The notes under the pieces: generated by a model
Databases searched by the model: none
Told to the model about the DNA's origin: nothing
What the model saw: the letters and a program-made list of their open reading frames with translations, nothing else
Assembly (NCBI GenBank): GCA_947095585.1
Contig: OX352763.1
Location: 22,555,462-22,619,461, forward strand
DNA length: 64,000 nt
Reading direction: 5' to 3'
Origin: Nephrocerus scutellatus
Taxonomy: Eukaryota > Arthropoda > Insecta > Diptera > Pipunculidae
Program-made: the position numbers and the translations under genes
In this document: positions 1 through 11,397 of the stretch, one piece after another
How the letters are laid out: the number at the start of each line of letters is the position of its first letter
How positions within the stretch are numbered: position 1 is the first letter of the stretch

Positions 1-501
1 CTATCTGCTAAAATAGTTTTGCCACAACGTTCAAACGTTTTTCCCCCATAATGTATCAGATATTCAAAATTTGTGCAATTCCAATCTTTAGTCCTTTGAC
101 TAATAAGCAATTTTCTTTTTAATGATCATTGTGAATTTGAAGATTTGTCAATGGATTTTTCATTTGAGTTTTTTTCATAGAGTTTTTTGTGTCGACTCAT
201 AAGTATAAGTATTAAGTATTAAGATTGTCAAAATTATTAAAATACCTATCAATTTTCGTGTTGTTTATTTAGGACTGAATTAAGAATTGACTTAAAGTTT
301 GGTAATTTCTTATTTAAAAGCTTTCAGGTCCCTGTGGACCCCACTATTGTTGATATGCCAAGGTGCATCGGCAATTTTTTGAATACGTTGGACTTATATC
401 TTTCTTCTTTATTAACATATAATAAAATGAAACTTTGTCTGTATGTCTGTTCGATATTAACTCGAAGACCGTTCATCCGATATAGCTGAAACTTTGGGAT
501 G
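1..501. other. AT-rich spacer left of the tandem duplication
   Basis: No gene is visible. The sequence is AT-rich with short interrupted frames. Around 425-497 there is a stretch (actttgtctgtatgtctg, then gttcatccgatatagctgaa) of the kind that sits at the edge of dispersed repeats in insect genomes; this resemblance is only an impression from sequence character. Confidence 0.5.
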
Positions 502-750
502 TGGTGGGGATAGTTGGGGTGGATGTTTATAGGCTGTTAGTATAGTGATTGTGTTGAGGGTGTTGACGTGGTGGGCGGCTAGGAATTGTTTGTAGGAGAT
601 TGAGTCCATTATTATTCATTAGATAGATAAAGGTAATATATGGGGTTGGGAGGAGTTTAGGGTATCTTAAGGTGGGTATTAAAGTGGGACTTGGAGGGTT
701 TTTGTTGTCAGTTGGATAGGGGCAATGCTGGGTATTTCAGCTATTTATCA

Positions 751-1048
751 TATAATAATAACAATATTCGGCGCGACAGACCATTGCGGTCCAAGGCCTT
801 GCTTCTAGCAACCATTTGCGTTGAGCATGTATATTTTTGCACACAAATGAAGGGGACCTACAATTTAATGCCGGATCAGAACGGTGAATTGAGAAGCATT
901 CCGTGACAAGCTATTACTCTCGGAACGTTTGTCACCCATTCGCGAGAGGTGGGACACCGTGAAAAATACTTTTGGTATTAGTGAGATTCGAACCACGAAC
1001 CCCCTGCTCAGAAGTCCATGCTCTTATCCACTGAGCCACGGCGCCCAC
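751..1048 (-). repeat. tRNA-derived SINE, copy A1
   Basis: Read on the minus strand, the element starts with a tRNA-like head (GGGCGCCGTGGCTCAGTGG). A polymerase III A box (TGGCTCAGTGG) lies at 1028-1038 and a B box (GGTTCGAATCTC) at 983-994. About 200 bp of unrelated body follow, with the shared motif TTGTAGGTCCC, and the tail is an (ATT)n-type repeat near 752-770. Other copies lie at 2986, 16473, 37218 and 47103, in both orientations and in unrelated surroundings, so this is a dispersed short element rather than a tRNA gene. It is one of the two fullest copies, identical in both duplication units. Confidence 0.85.
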
Positions 1049-1189
1049 AAGACAGTTATCATAACTCAACTCGGCTATAATTGCCACTTAATCATGAAAA
1101 ATTACAGGCTTCAAAAACTTTTGCAAATTATCTAAATTTTTAATCAAATTTCGCGTTTGGTTGGGACGACTAGTAAGTGCACGAGAACT

Positions 1190-1800
1190 TACTCTAATTT
1201 TCGGTCCACGAGCAATTGAACGTCTGAGAGAAAAATTCAAGTCGACACAAATGCACTTCATTATCTTGTTATGGCAACAAGATAAGGAAGGATTGGCGAG
1301 AAAATTGCGCTTTCAGTCGCAGTGAGGTCACAAATTTGTCATGTCCGCGTCGACTTCAGAAATTGGGCATCTCTGTGCATGTAGTTGACCTGCAACGCTA
1401 TAAAATTGCTTTGAACCTAGAATTAAAGGCGAACGACCATCACCTGCGACAAAACCTCAGTGATTGGGCGCTAAACATGTGCGAAAAAGATCGCAATTTT
1501 AATCGCAAAATCAATTACAGCGATGAACTGCATTTATGGTTTAGTAAATAAGAAAAATTGTCGCATTTGAGCAAGTCAGCAGCCCGAAGATATTTAAGAA
1601 ATGTCATTACACTCACAACAATTCATTACTTGGTGCGGTTTTCAGGATTCTTTTTTAATGATGCTGGCAACGCAGCCACAGTCAATGCAGACCGCTACTG
1701 AACCTATTAACAGACTTTTATTTTGGAATAATTGGAAGAGGTTGACTTAAAGCATATGTGGTTTTACCAGGACTTATTTTTTTGACGTGAATCGTCTTTA
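1190..1800 (+). pseudogene. IS630/Tc1/mariner-superfamily transposase relic, copy 1
   Basis: Broken coding sequence readable in several frames. The clearest stretch is at 1336-1551, where DWALNMCEKDRNF and then INYSDELHLWFSK match the transposase segment that normally reads like 'FSDEAHFWLNGYVNKQN' and carries a catalytic Asp. Around 1660-1780 fragments AGNAATVNADRY and LEEVDLKHMWFYQD match the later 'AGNAVTVNGxRY ... MWFQQDG' region with the next Asp. Stop codons and frame changes separate the pieces, so no active enzyme is encoded. The same transposase family is seen at 44.4-44.8 kb and 63.2-63.6 kb. Confidence 0.7.
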
Positions 1801-2177
1801 AAATCGAAACAAAAATAGTAGCTTAACATAATGGCCTAAATCGTTTTGCCTTAATAATTCTTAGAGACATAAGTGCGGTTTCGGTATTTAACGTATATGG
1901 TCAGCTCGCAGATAACACCTTGAGTTTGCGTCGTGGTCGGGTGGGTTGGTGGGTTGGAGAAGGGAAACCGCGCAGATTGAACAAAACCTGCACTCTTGTT
2001 CCTTTCTTTTCAGTTAAGCTCACGACTCAGACGTGCTAGCGCGAACATTCATGTGTCTGTGAATCGATTTGAGCAAAAAAGGTGTAAACGCGAAATTGCC
2101 AAAATACCGCCCAAATAATTGCGAAAATGTCATGAACAATTTGGTTATCGTCTTTACTCGTGCAGGCGTTTTCATGG

Positions 2178-2568
2178 AGCTCCCAATGAATTAATCCTAA
2201 GAAAAATTAAATAACTCCCAAAATTCCAAAATGAATTAATTACCAAGGAAAATGAAATAACATCCAAATCAAGAAATGAAAGAAGCCCCAAAACTTGGGA
2301 TTTATTTCATTATGAAACAAGACCAACATGATCTTTTTAAAAACAATGAAATAACTTCCAAAAAAATTTCTGTTGGTACTTATTTCACTTCAATAACTTT
2401 GTAATTTTTTCATAATAATTTTTAAAGGAAAGTGACTTCCTAAATAAATTAAATAAATGCCAACATTTTGGGTTTATTTCACTATGAAATAACTCCAAAA
2501 ATGTATGGGAGTTATTTAATTTTGTTTCTTGGGACTTATTTCATTTGGAACTTATTTCATTGAGCCAA
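2178..2568. mobile_element. Foldback (long inverted repeat) element, copy 1
   Basis: The left arm (about 2180-2260, aattaaataactcccaaaat) and right arm (about 2500-2568, gggagttatttaattttg) are inverted copies of each other. Both arms are built of short units of the type AATGAAATAACTCCAAA, so direct repeats sit inside the inverted repeat. No coding sequence lies between. The layout is like Foldback-type non-autonomous DNA elements; the family is not identified. Confidence 0.6.
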
Positions 2569-2985
2569 ATATTCTTGTGTTCCATAATTAATGACAATAA
2601 TTAAATTTAAGCTGAAATAATTTTTTTTTAAATCTTAAAAACAACCCGTGTTTATGTAATATTTTGCTCGTAATATTATTCGATTTAGTTTAATTTAGTT
2701 TTATGCGCTATTTTTATGAAATACTTCATTTATTTATGGTGGGGATAGTTGGGGTGGATGTTTATAGGCTGTTAGTATAGTGATTGTGTTGAGGGTGTTG
2801 ACGTGGTGGGCGGCTAGGAATTGTTTGTAGGAGATTGAGTCCATTATTATTCATTAGATAGATAAAGGTAATATATGGGGTTGGGAGGAGTTTAGGGTAT
2901 CTTAAGGTGGGTATTAAAGTGGGACTTGGAGGGTTTTTGTTGTCAGTTGGATAGGGGCAATGCTGGGTATTTCAGCTATTTATCA

Positions 2986-3283
2986 TATAATAATAACAAT
3001 ATTCGGCGCGACAGACCATTGCGGTCCAAGGCCTTGCTTCTAGCAACCATTTGCGTTGAGCATGTATATTTTTGCACACAAATGAAGGGGACCTACAATT
3101 TAATGCCGGATCAGAACGGTGAATTGAGAAGCATTCCGTGACAAGCTATTACTCTCGGAACGTTTGTCACCCATTCGCGAGAGGTGGGACACCGTGAAAA
3201 ATACTTTTGGTATTAGTGAGATTCGAACCACGAACCCCCTGCTCAGAAGTCCATGCTCTTATCCACTGAGCCACGGCGCCCAC
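2986..3283 (-). repeat. tRNA-derived SINE, copy A2 (duplicate of A1)
   Basis: This is copy A1 carried along in the second tandem unit, at an offset of 2,235 bp; it is not an independent insertion. The tRNA-like head, A and B boxes and the short (ATT)n-type tail are unchanged. Confidence 0.85.
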
Positions 3284-3424
3284 AAGACAGTTATCATAAC
3301 TCAACTCGGCTATAATTGCCACTTAATCATGAAAAATTACAGGCTTCAAAAACTTTTGCAAATTATCTAAATTTTTAATCAAATTTCGCGTTTGGTTGGG
3401 ACGACTAGTAAGTGCACGAGAACT

Positions 3425-4035
3425 TACTCTAATTTTCGGTCCACGAGCAATTGAACGTCTGGGAGAAAAATTCAAGTCGCCACAAATGCACTTCATTATC
3501 TTGTTATGGCAACAAGATAAGGAAGGATTGGCGAGAAAATTGCGCTTTCAGTCGCAGTGAGGTCACAAATTTGTCATGTCCGCGTCGACTTCAGAAATTG
3601 GGCATCTCTGTGCATGTAGTTGACCTGCAACGCTATAAAATTGCTTTGAACCTAGAATTAAAGGCGAACGACCATCACCTGCGACAAAACCTCAGTGATT
3701 GGGCGCTAAACATGTGCGAAAAAGATCGCAATTTTAATCGCAAAATCAATTACAGCGATGAACTGCATTTATGGTTTAGTAAATAAGAAAAATTGTCGCA
3801 TTTGAGCAAGTCAGCAGCCCGAAGATATTTAAGAAATGTCATTACACTCACAACAATTCATTACTTGGTGCGGTTTTCAGGATTCTTTTTTAATGATGCT
3901 GGCAACGCAGTCACAGTCAATGCAGACCGCTACTGAACCTATTAACAGACTTTTATTTTGGAATAATTGGAAGAGGTTGACTTAAAGCATATGTGGTTTT
4001 ACCAGGACTTATTTTTTTGACGTGAATCGTCTTTA
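3425..4035 (+). pseudogene. IS630/Tc1/mariner-superfamily transposase relic, copy 2
   Basis: Duplicate of the relic at 1190-1800. A substitution here removes a stop, so the open frame is longer (111 codons, 3451-3786), but the gene is still broken downstream. No function is expected. Confidence 0.7.
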
Positions 4036-4412
4036 AAATCGAAACAAAAATAGTAGCTTAACATAATGGCCTAAATCGTTTTGCCTTAATAATTCTTAGA
4101 GACATAAGTGCGGTTTCGGTATTTAACGTATATGGTCAGCTCGCAGATAACACCTTGAGTTTGCGTCGTGGTCGGGTGGGTTGGTGGGTTGGAGAAGGGA
4201 AACCGCGCAGATTGAACAAAACCTGCACTCTTGTTCCTTTCTTTTCAGTTAAGCTCACGACTCAGACGTGCTAGCGCGAACATTCATGTGTCTGTGAATC
4301 GATTTGAGCAAAAAAGGTGTAAACGCGAAATTGCCAAAATACCGCCCAAATAATTGCGAAAATGTCATGAACAATTTGGTTATCGTCTTTACTCGTGCAG
4401 GCGTTTTCATGG

Positions 4413-4803
4413 AGCTCCCAATGAATAAATCCTAAGAAAAATTAAATAACTCCCAAAATTCCCAAATGAATTAATTACCAAGGAAAATGAAATAACATCC
4501 AAATCAAGAAATGAAAGAAGCCCCAAAACTTGGGATTTATTTCATTATGAAACAAGACCAACATGATCTTTTTAAAAACAATGAAATAACTTCCAAAAAA
4601 ATTTCTGTTGGTACTTATTTCACTTCAATAACTTTGTAATTTTTTCATAATAATTTTTAAAGGAAAGTGACTTCCTAAATAAATTAAATAAATGCCAACA
4701 TTTTGGGTTTATTTCACTATGAAATAACTCCAAAAATGTATGGGAGTTATTTAATTTTGTTTCTTGGGACTTATTTCATTTGGAACTTATTTCATTGAGC
4801 CAA
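4413..4803. mobile_element. Foldback element, copy 2 (duplicate)
   Basis: Same foldback element carried in the second 2,235-bp unit. It differs at a couple of bases in the left arm (aataaatcc, attcccaaatg). Confidence 0.6.
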
Positions 4804-4971
4804 ATATTCTTGTGTTCCATAATTAATGACAATAATTAAATTTAAGCTGAAATAATTTTTTTTTAAATCTTAAAAACAACCCGTGTTTATGTAATATTTT
4901 GCTCGTAATATTATTCGATTTAGTTTAATTTAGTTTTATGCGCTATTTTTATGAAATACTTCATTTATGCT

Positions 4972-6430
4972 CATAGTTATATTAAGTTTACAAGTACAAC
5001 ACTCGCCGTTTATGCACTAGAGCCCAGGTTATAGAGCCAAAGAATAAGAATTTTTAAAAAATTTAAGATAATTTGAATTCTATTTCGACGCTAAACTATA
5101 CTTAAGTTTTTTACTGTACTCAGGTAACTTTGATGTAATAGATCTGCATTCTATACTTAAGTATTTCAAGTACCAAAGTTTTGGTAATTTAACAACAGGT
5201 GAGTAGAGTTAAGTTAAGTTGAAAATTTGAGTGTACAAAAACAACACAAGCGAAAATTGGTAAATGTTGCGGTAAATACGCTTAAATGTGGTAAAGTACC
5301 ACTGAAAACTTTGTCTATAACAAGAAAATGTCTTGTTCGAGAAAATTGTTAGCTTTGTAGCGAATATTCAGTAAAAACTGTTCTATTGGCAATTAAACGT
5401 TCCCAAGACAAGACCAAGCTCCGCTTGGTCATTGGGTCCTAATTTATGTTCCTCTGTGGTTATTTCTTTATTTATAAATAAATATCCATCTCCTTTTTTT
5501 CTGGGATTTGTATTTTAAAGCTTTAGGCTTCACTTGCAATCATTTTTCAGAGTTTTGTGTAACTTTCACACCAGGTGTTCAATTTGTAAAAAAATTGTGT
5601 TTTTTTTTTATTTTCCTAAGGCCGTTCATTAAAGCAAAGTGTAGAATGAGATAAGCCTTAGCATACCCATTAATGTTATTGCAAATAATTGCGAAACTTT
5701 TAAAGGAATAAATATTAAGTCTAATTATGATTAAATTACAACAAGCACACCAATGTGTGTATTAAATTAGGGTTTTTTATTTAAAAATGAAACCGATAGA
5801 ATTAAAGCTTGGAATACAATTCTCGAATGTTTCAAAAACCTCTTTAACCTACACCTAATGCACTGCATTACCAATCGATAGGATGATGATTCACCTTGGA
5901 ACTTCAAACGTAAAATAGATTTCCTATGTTCCGGTTGCATAAGGTTGCTCTTGTAGATATAGAGGAGGTCACATAAAATGAAATAAACACGTAGATAGCG
6001 GAATCTGCATACACCTGTTCCGCAGGTAAGTACGTTTGAGTATATAAACATTTGAGCACGAGTATGACTCGTACTTCCATAATACAGGATATTAAGAAAA
6101 TTCTTTTTGAGGAAGTTTTAAGCTGCAAAGTATGTTCTTAAGGAAACCGTACAATATGTTATAATAATGATCGAAAATGCATAATCCTCGTTAAGTACAT
6201 ATGCATAGAGGAATTTAATACAATAATTCCAGATGTGCATGGTTTTCTATGTATATCTTGTTTTATGATTTCAAGAGACTTAATACCAAAGATTATGCAC
6301 TAAAGATTATTTAATCTACGAGTATGTATGATGCATTTAAAATAAACTTTGGCTATTTACTTCATAGTAACAAACAACAGACAAGTAAGAGCATATTAGG
6401 CTGATGTTGGCAAATTAGTCTTACTGTGGA
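4972..6430. other. AT-rich spacer, no gene seen
   Basis: Short minus-strand frames here (5767-6128) show no recognisable domain. Near 5405-5460 the stretch accaagctccgcttggtc is a short inverted repeat. Nothing else can be supported. Confidence 0.5.
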
Positions 6431-6718
6431 TTGTTACTGCTTGTCAGCTGCTCTGATCTGGCTACCATATACAAGGCTTTTATTCGCCCAAAACTTGAGT
6501 ACCATTGCCATATCTGGTCTGGTGCGCCTAAGACTACTTTGCATCAGTTAGATAGAATACAAAACCGCGCGATAAAACTTATCGGAGACGAAAATATAGC
6601 GAAATCAATAGATTCGCTTGAACACCACAGGAACGTTTCTTGCTTGTCACTGTTTTATCGCTTCTTCTACCAGCGGTGCTCAAGCGAAATAGCCAGCTGC
6701 ATGCCAGCTCCCCTTGAA
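6431..6718 (+). pseudogene. Jockey/CR1-type LINE fragment, end of the reverse transcriptase ORF
   Basis: An open stretch encodes ATIYKAFIRPKLEYHCHIW, then GAPKTTLHQLDRIQNRAIKL, then SIDSLEHHRNVSCLSLFYRF. This is the conserved segment after the polymerase domain of Jockey/CR1-type non-LTR retrotransposons, and the same segment occurs in the 468-aa ORF at 39357-40763. Only about 95 residues remain; the catalytic region is missing. It stops abruptly at about 6718, where an RTE-like sequence on the other strand begins. Confidence 0.8.
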
Positions 6719-6721
6719 TTC

Positions 6722-7650
6722 ACTTGATCTATCTGGTTGCGAGTGGTTCCATCAGGAGATACCCAGGTGGCTTTGTGGATATTTTTACGCGCAAACCTTG
6801 TACTTGCAACGAACCTATTATTGCTAGCTGCCATCTCTATGACTCGTTGTACATTGTCATAAGTGTTCTCGTGTAAGCTATGGGTGCCAATGTACTGCCT
6901 GAATACTGGCTCTCTACCTTTTTTGGCATTTATATCCCCCAGTATGATTTTTACGTCATACTTAGTACAGGCATAGAGTTCCATGGAGTTCGACTGATTT
7001 AAAGAATTCTTCCTTTTCATCATCTGGGGAATTATCTATAGGTGCGTGAATGTTTATTAGGCTTATGTTTTCAAATCTGCTCCGCCCGCGAAGGGTGCAT
7101 AGCCGTTCATTTACTGCTATAAAGCCGATAACGGCGGGTTTCATTCTTTTGCTGACTAGAAACCTCACCCCGAGCACGTGACGTCTTGCATGACAGCTCT
7201 AAGATATGTCATATTCCGATTTTTGTCAGACACCATTCCCCGTCCACCACATCTCCTGAATAGCTGTTATGTCAGCATTATATTTGGACAGGGTATTGGC
7301 TAGCTACTGTGCAGCTCGAGCTCTATACAGTGAGCGTACGTTCCATGAGAAAATTCTTAAATCGTTTAGCCGTTTTCGTTGTCGTGGTCGTCGTCGTTCA
7401 TCCGAGGCTGATTTGGAGTTCCGTAATATGGTTTTTTTACGGGCGAGGTTATTGGCCTCGCGCCAACCTTACTTTGAAGGGACTAGCCCGATCATTTCGC
7501 TTTTCCTGTACTGGAGGAAAATTACCAGCGTCCACCACGTGGAGGTTTGATCGCACTTCCACCAGTCAGAGATAGTTGCGGCCACATGCATTTCTGTGCT
7601 ATTCGCCCTACTCTGCTGATGGCTGGCCGCCATAATATTTGTATAGACTA
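6722..7650 (-). pseudogene. RTE-type LINE fragment, N-terminal part with apurinic-like endonuclease
   Basis: Minus-strand frames encode, in order, a basic N-terminal part, KYNADITAIQEMWWTG (the Glu-containing endonuclease motif), VRFLVSKRMKPAVIGF, ISLINIHAPIDN, YDVKIILGDINAKKGRE (the GDxNA motif) and IHKATWVSPDGTTRNQID. This is the endonuclease/exonuclease/phosphatase-fold domain at the start of RTE-like non-LTR elements. It is broken by frameshifts and at least one stop, and the reverse transcriptase is absent. It adjoins a Jockey/CR1 fragment of opposite orientation. Confidence 0.8.
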
Positions 7651-10480
7651 TGCTATATTATAGTACTTGCGTAAGCCTTTCCTGCCATAGAAGGCTTACT
7701 TCAGGGAATGATTGTGGGCAATCAAGTGTAATAATTTTAAAGTCCCAAAAAAATTGTCGCATAACTTAACTAAAGCCTGACCGAAGTTATAGTTAGAAAT
7801 GTTCAATCATTACTCACGTAGTATAGATAGTTTCGTTTCGTGAAGCAAAGAAAGTGTCTCCATTATGCAATGCAGTACGTAATTCAACCTTGTCCTTGTG
7901 CAAGTCCAGTGTGTGTTACAGCCGATCGATCTAAGTTCTTAACGTTGGTCTTTCGTGGCACGTTCCAGTCAGTTCAACTACAGAAATATTTTTTGTTCAG
8001 CAATTTCATATGGTTTTGTTTTTATCTCGTTGCTGTTTGTTGTTTGCTGCTTTGAGAAAAACGAGCGTTGCTGCTCTAAACTGTGTGCTTATTTATCGAG
8101 AGAAAACAAACAAAGTCTTAGATATGTAAGTTTTTTGTTTTTATCTTGCTATGCCATGGTTAACCTATTAGACGAAAAAGTCAAAACTACCAAACGAAAT
8201 GCTGGTCCTGGTGTGTACAGTAAAATTACACTTTTATTACATTCACTTTGTAATACCACACTAAAAGCACATCTGCATTTGTGTGGCGGTTTATTTTGAC
8301 ATCCAAATGTCACTGTGTTTGGCCAACACGTCCAGAATCATTGCTTTTGCAATACTAATCCAAAAACCACATACTGTTACTGGTTCTTGTCAGGATTTTC
8401 AGGTTAAATTGGACTACGTCCGTGTTCGTGACTAATAAACGTGTCATGTGCAACGAAACGAAGCAAATGCAATGGTCCAAACTGAGTGTACTTACATACT
8501 TATATGAGGATGATACACAATGCACATGAATGCACACTACGTGCACAGGAAAATAGGAAAGGATGTTTTCGACAGACAAATATTCAATGTTTCAAAGGGA
8601 CACACATATTAAAAACTACATGGATAAAATCTCATAATGAAGAAAATCTCCACAAGTAGAAGATAGATAGATAGACAAGGCATACAGTTGTATGCCGCAA
8701 TACAATGTTAATATGTTTTCCTGTGTTTAAGGTTCTCTTACTTTCAAATATTTAATATTTTATGTTTCTTTAACTGATGCAACTGAACATTCCAACCGGG
8801 AGCATAATAAATACAAAATGGTATCCGGTTATAGCGTAATTAAAAGTTCTGCATGAATAACCAAGCAAATGCACTGGAGCGAGAGGCAATTAATCCAATG
8901 AGGTAATTGTGTGAATCAATTAAATTAATAAGTTGAAGTAACTTTCGATGGTGGTAGAGTACAGCGCAGCCGACCAGCATATAGTATGCAGTTCAACAAA
9001 AGTTGTGGTATCCCATCCCTGAAATTCCACTGTCTGTTCAAATGCGAAATGAAAGCCACTGCATTTAGAGCACAAAAAAGAGGAGAAAAAAACTTATTTT
9101 AGAATCGCCTTCGACTGAACTGTAACCTGTGAGTACTCAACTGCAGTAGCCAACAATGTGGAATTTTAGGATGATTCCCAGCAACTCTCTCTCTCTCTCT
9201 CTCTCTTTTCTCTAACTACTTCACTTTGTACTTTATAATTAAAATACGAGAATTAAACCGAGTGTAGGTGTGCATTGTGTGTATCTAACCGTCACTGCAT
9301 TAAATCGCTCTAATACTTCCTTTTGTCTTCGAAAATAAAAAAAGTTTCGTCCTTGCTTGCTGGTTTGACTATTGTTATATACTCGTATCTAGTATACAAG
9401 TTCGTTTGTATTTATTGGAGCTTCAAGTGATTTGTGTACTAAATGAAAAGTAAACTTGTATACTAGTAAGGTAAACTTTTTCGAAAAAACAATTCCATTG
9501 TTACAAAAGTTTAAGTTAAAGTCCACATTTATAAGGATAAGAAGGGTTCATTGCTTTTTGTTTTATCTGTAAATATTTCGCTCGAACGTTGTTACATTTA
9601 TGCCGATTCGTATATAAGTACGAGATTCGCAAGATTACACTTTGTGAGTTAATCCATTGGAATATGCAAGCAAACGTATAATACCACAGAACAAAGTTGA
9701 AAATGAACTATAGCGAAGACTATACAGTAGTGCAGTGTACTTCTCGCATAATTAGCTAATTGCAAATTGTAGACAAGTGCAATTAGGATTATTGGATTTC
9801 TCCAGTATGCTAATGAGGAAAACAGCTTCAGGCATATGTGGATCAGTCGTTAAACCGCAACAGCGTATAAATTATATCACTGTGACACAATTCGACCGTA
9901 ATTCATGCATATACGAACCGCACAATAAATAATTTCCGATTTTTGACTTGTTTCAGATGCTGCAAATGATAATTAGTTGATTAAATTTTGCCGCAGCAAT
10001 TTTAAATAAATTAAATAGGAGAAATAGATACATATATGATCTATTTACATAATTCATAATCTATGTATCATTTCTATGCACCAAAAAAGCATTTCTCTTT
10101 TTTCCAGTGGACAGACGATATCTTTCTTATAGTTTGCGCCCTTATAATGTTAGGTTTAGCACAGCGTGCGCCTTATGGTTTAGAAAGAGGAAAGCAGGAG
10201 AGTGAGCTTGCCTGCGTATTGTAGCTATAAAGAAAAACAGAGCATGGCAAGGCATTCCATATGCGTGTGTTTTCAGGTAAATCCATTTTTTAAATTCTTT
10301 GGTACAGTTAAGTAAAAGTAATAATCTTACAGGTATGTAAATAGAAATCATTTATTGCACTGTACATACTCATATATGAAATGCTTTGTATTGAATTGTA
10401 TATAGGAAGCGTTTTATTATAGCTTTGTAGTGAATTTTATTACCATTGCATATTTTTGGGCTCAGTAGTATTGCACATGT
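7651..10480. other. AT-rich spacer with simple repeats
   Basis: No gene recognised. Simple repeats include a GATA tract at about 8646-8660 and a (TC)n run at about 9184-9207. Open frames of 70-115 codons (for example 7955-8299) show no domain or splice context. Confidence 0.5.
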
Positions 10481-11165
10481 ATATAAGATCATGTTGAAAA
10501 TTTTTTTGCGAGCCCGAAGGGCGAAGCTTATGTTCAGAGGAGATTAAAATTTTTTAGCGAATGTGTGTACATTTGTACGTTTGTACTTTTGTTCTTTTGT
10601 ATGTTTATTTGTCGTGTCGTATATCTCGGCTTCTACCAGTCAAAATTTGATGGGACTTGTTTTAAAACAGCTGTTTAGTGCTCGGCTTGCGATGGAGTAA
10701 TTCTTTCATTCATTCATGTACCCCTGAGAAAACTGAAAAACAATGCTCAATCTACGCATAGCTATTTTCTTTAAGCCTAAACGTTTGCAAAGTAAAATTC
10801 TGTTTTTTCAGTATATTTCAGAAACGGCTTATGACTGAATGACCTATCGCTTATGAATGAAAGACCTACATTTAAAGTTGCATACTATTGACTTCTAAGA
10901 TAAATTAGTCTTTAGACTGAATTACAACTAAATATACATACATAGAATACATTATCTCGTGTGTCTATAGTAGTGAAAAGTTGTTGGTTGTTGGAACTCG
11001 TATATCTCGGCTTCTACCAGTCAGAATTTAATGGGACTAGTTTTTAAGCAATTGTGATGCGTGGGACGCATGTCGCGTGGGGCGCGTGTGGCGCGTGTAA
11101 AAAAATGAATTTTTTTAAAAGAAAAGGTCGTTGAAAACATTTTTTTCTTAAAAAATTAAAAAAAA
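10481..11165. repeat. Spacer with two copies of a 40-bp motif
   Basis: The motif tatatctcggcttctaccag followed by tca[a/g]aattt[g/a]atgggact occurs at about 10620 and again at about 11001, in the same direction. Around 11053-11100 there is a GC-rich run of gcgtg/gcgcgtg units; similar gcgtgcgacgcg runs appear near 46018 and 47430. The region is probably a patchwork of old repeats. Confidence 0.5.
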
Positions 11166-11169
11166 ATGA

Positions 11170-11397
11170 ATTGTGCGAAAACTTTCCGGGTGGTCGATAG
11201 AGGAAAATTTTTCTACAAGTCTTCAACTGCTGGGTTACTCTAACGTCATTGATATCATTGGCAGAATACAGCGAGTTGTCACTGGTGCATTTGCCGGCAT
11301 GGACGTCACAACAGACATCATTAACTTTGAAGTAGTAAGGGATTTTGTCTACCAAGAATTCGCTATAACATTTGACAACGAGACAACAGTTCAGTAA
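11170..11397 (+). pseudogene. Orphan coding-like stretch of unknown origin
   Basis: An open frame of about 74 codons with protein-like composition (LSGWSIEENFSTSLQLLGY ... AGMDVTTDIINFEVVRDFVY) is cut upstream by a stop and has no ATG start. It could be a relic of a gene or mobile element, an exon, or chance. I do not recognise the family. Confidence 0.25.

Larger units (their letters stand above)
502..2736. repeat. Tandem duplication, copy 1 (2,235-bp unit)
   Basis: The block is repeated head-to-tail at a constant offset of 2,235 bp at both its start (tggtggggatag at 502 and 2737) and its end (tacttcatttat near 2722 and 4957). I saw only five single-base differences between the copies (for example ctgagag versus ctgggag, gtcgacac versus gtcgccac, cgcagccac versus cgcagtcac), which implies about 99.8 % identity and no net indel. 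Each unit holds a SINE, a transposase relic and a foldback element. Confidence 0.95.
2737..4971. repeat. Tandem duplication, copy 2 (2,235-bp unit)
   Basis: Second copy of the 2,235-bp unit, directly adjoining the first. The five substitutions show that this is not one read placed twice without change, but uncollapsed haplotypes or a very recent real duplication would both look like this. The unit ends where copy 1 runs into copy 2 and copy 2 runs into unique DNA (tttatgctcatag). Confidence 0.95.

Noticed and set aside
691..906. 71-codon frame (and its copy at 2926)
   Set aside because: Overlaps the SINE antisense and has no domain; it is repeated only because of the duplication.
983..1048. 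tRNA gene on the minus strand (also at 3218-3283, 16620-16693, 37218-37290)
   Set aside because: A and B boxes are good, but each copy continues into the same non-tRNA body with an ATT tail; these are SINEs.
9184..9207. (TC)n run as a promoter element (GAGA-like)
   Set aside because: Simple repeat with no adjacent gene or start site.
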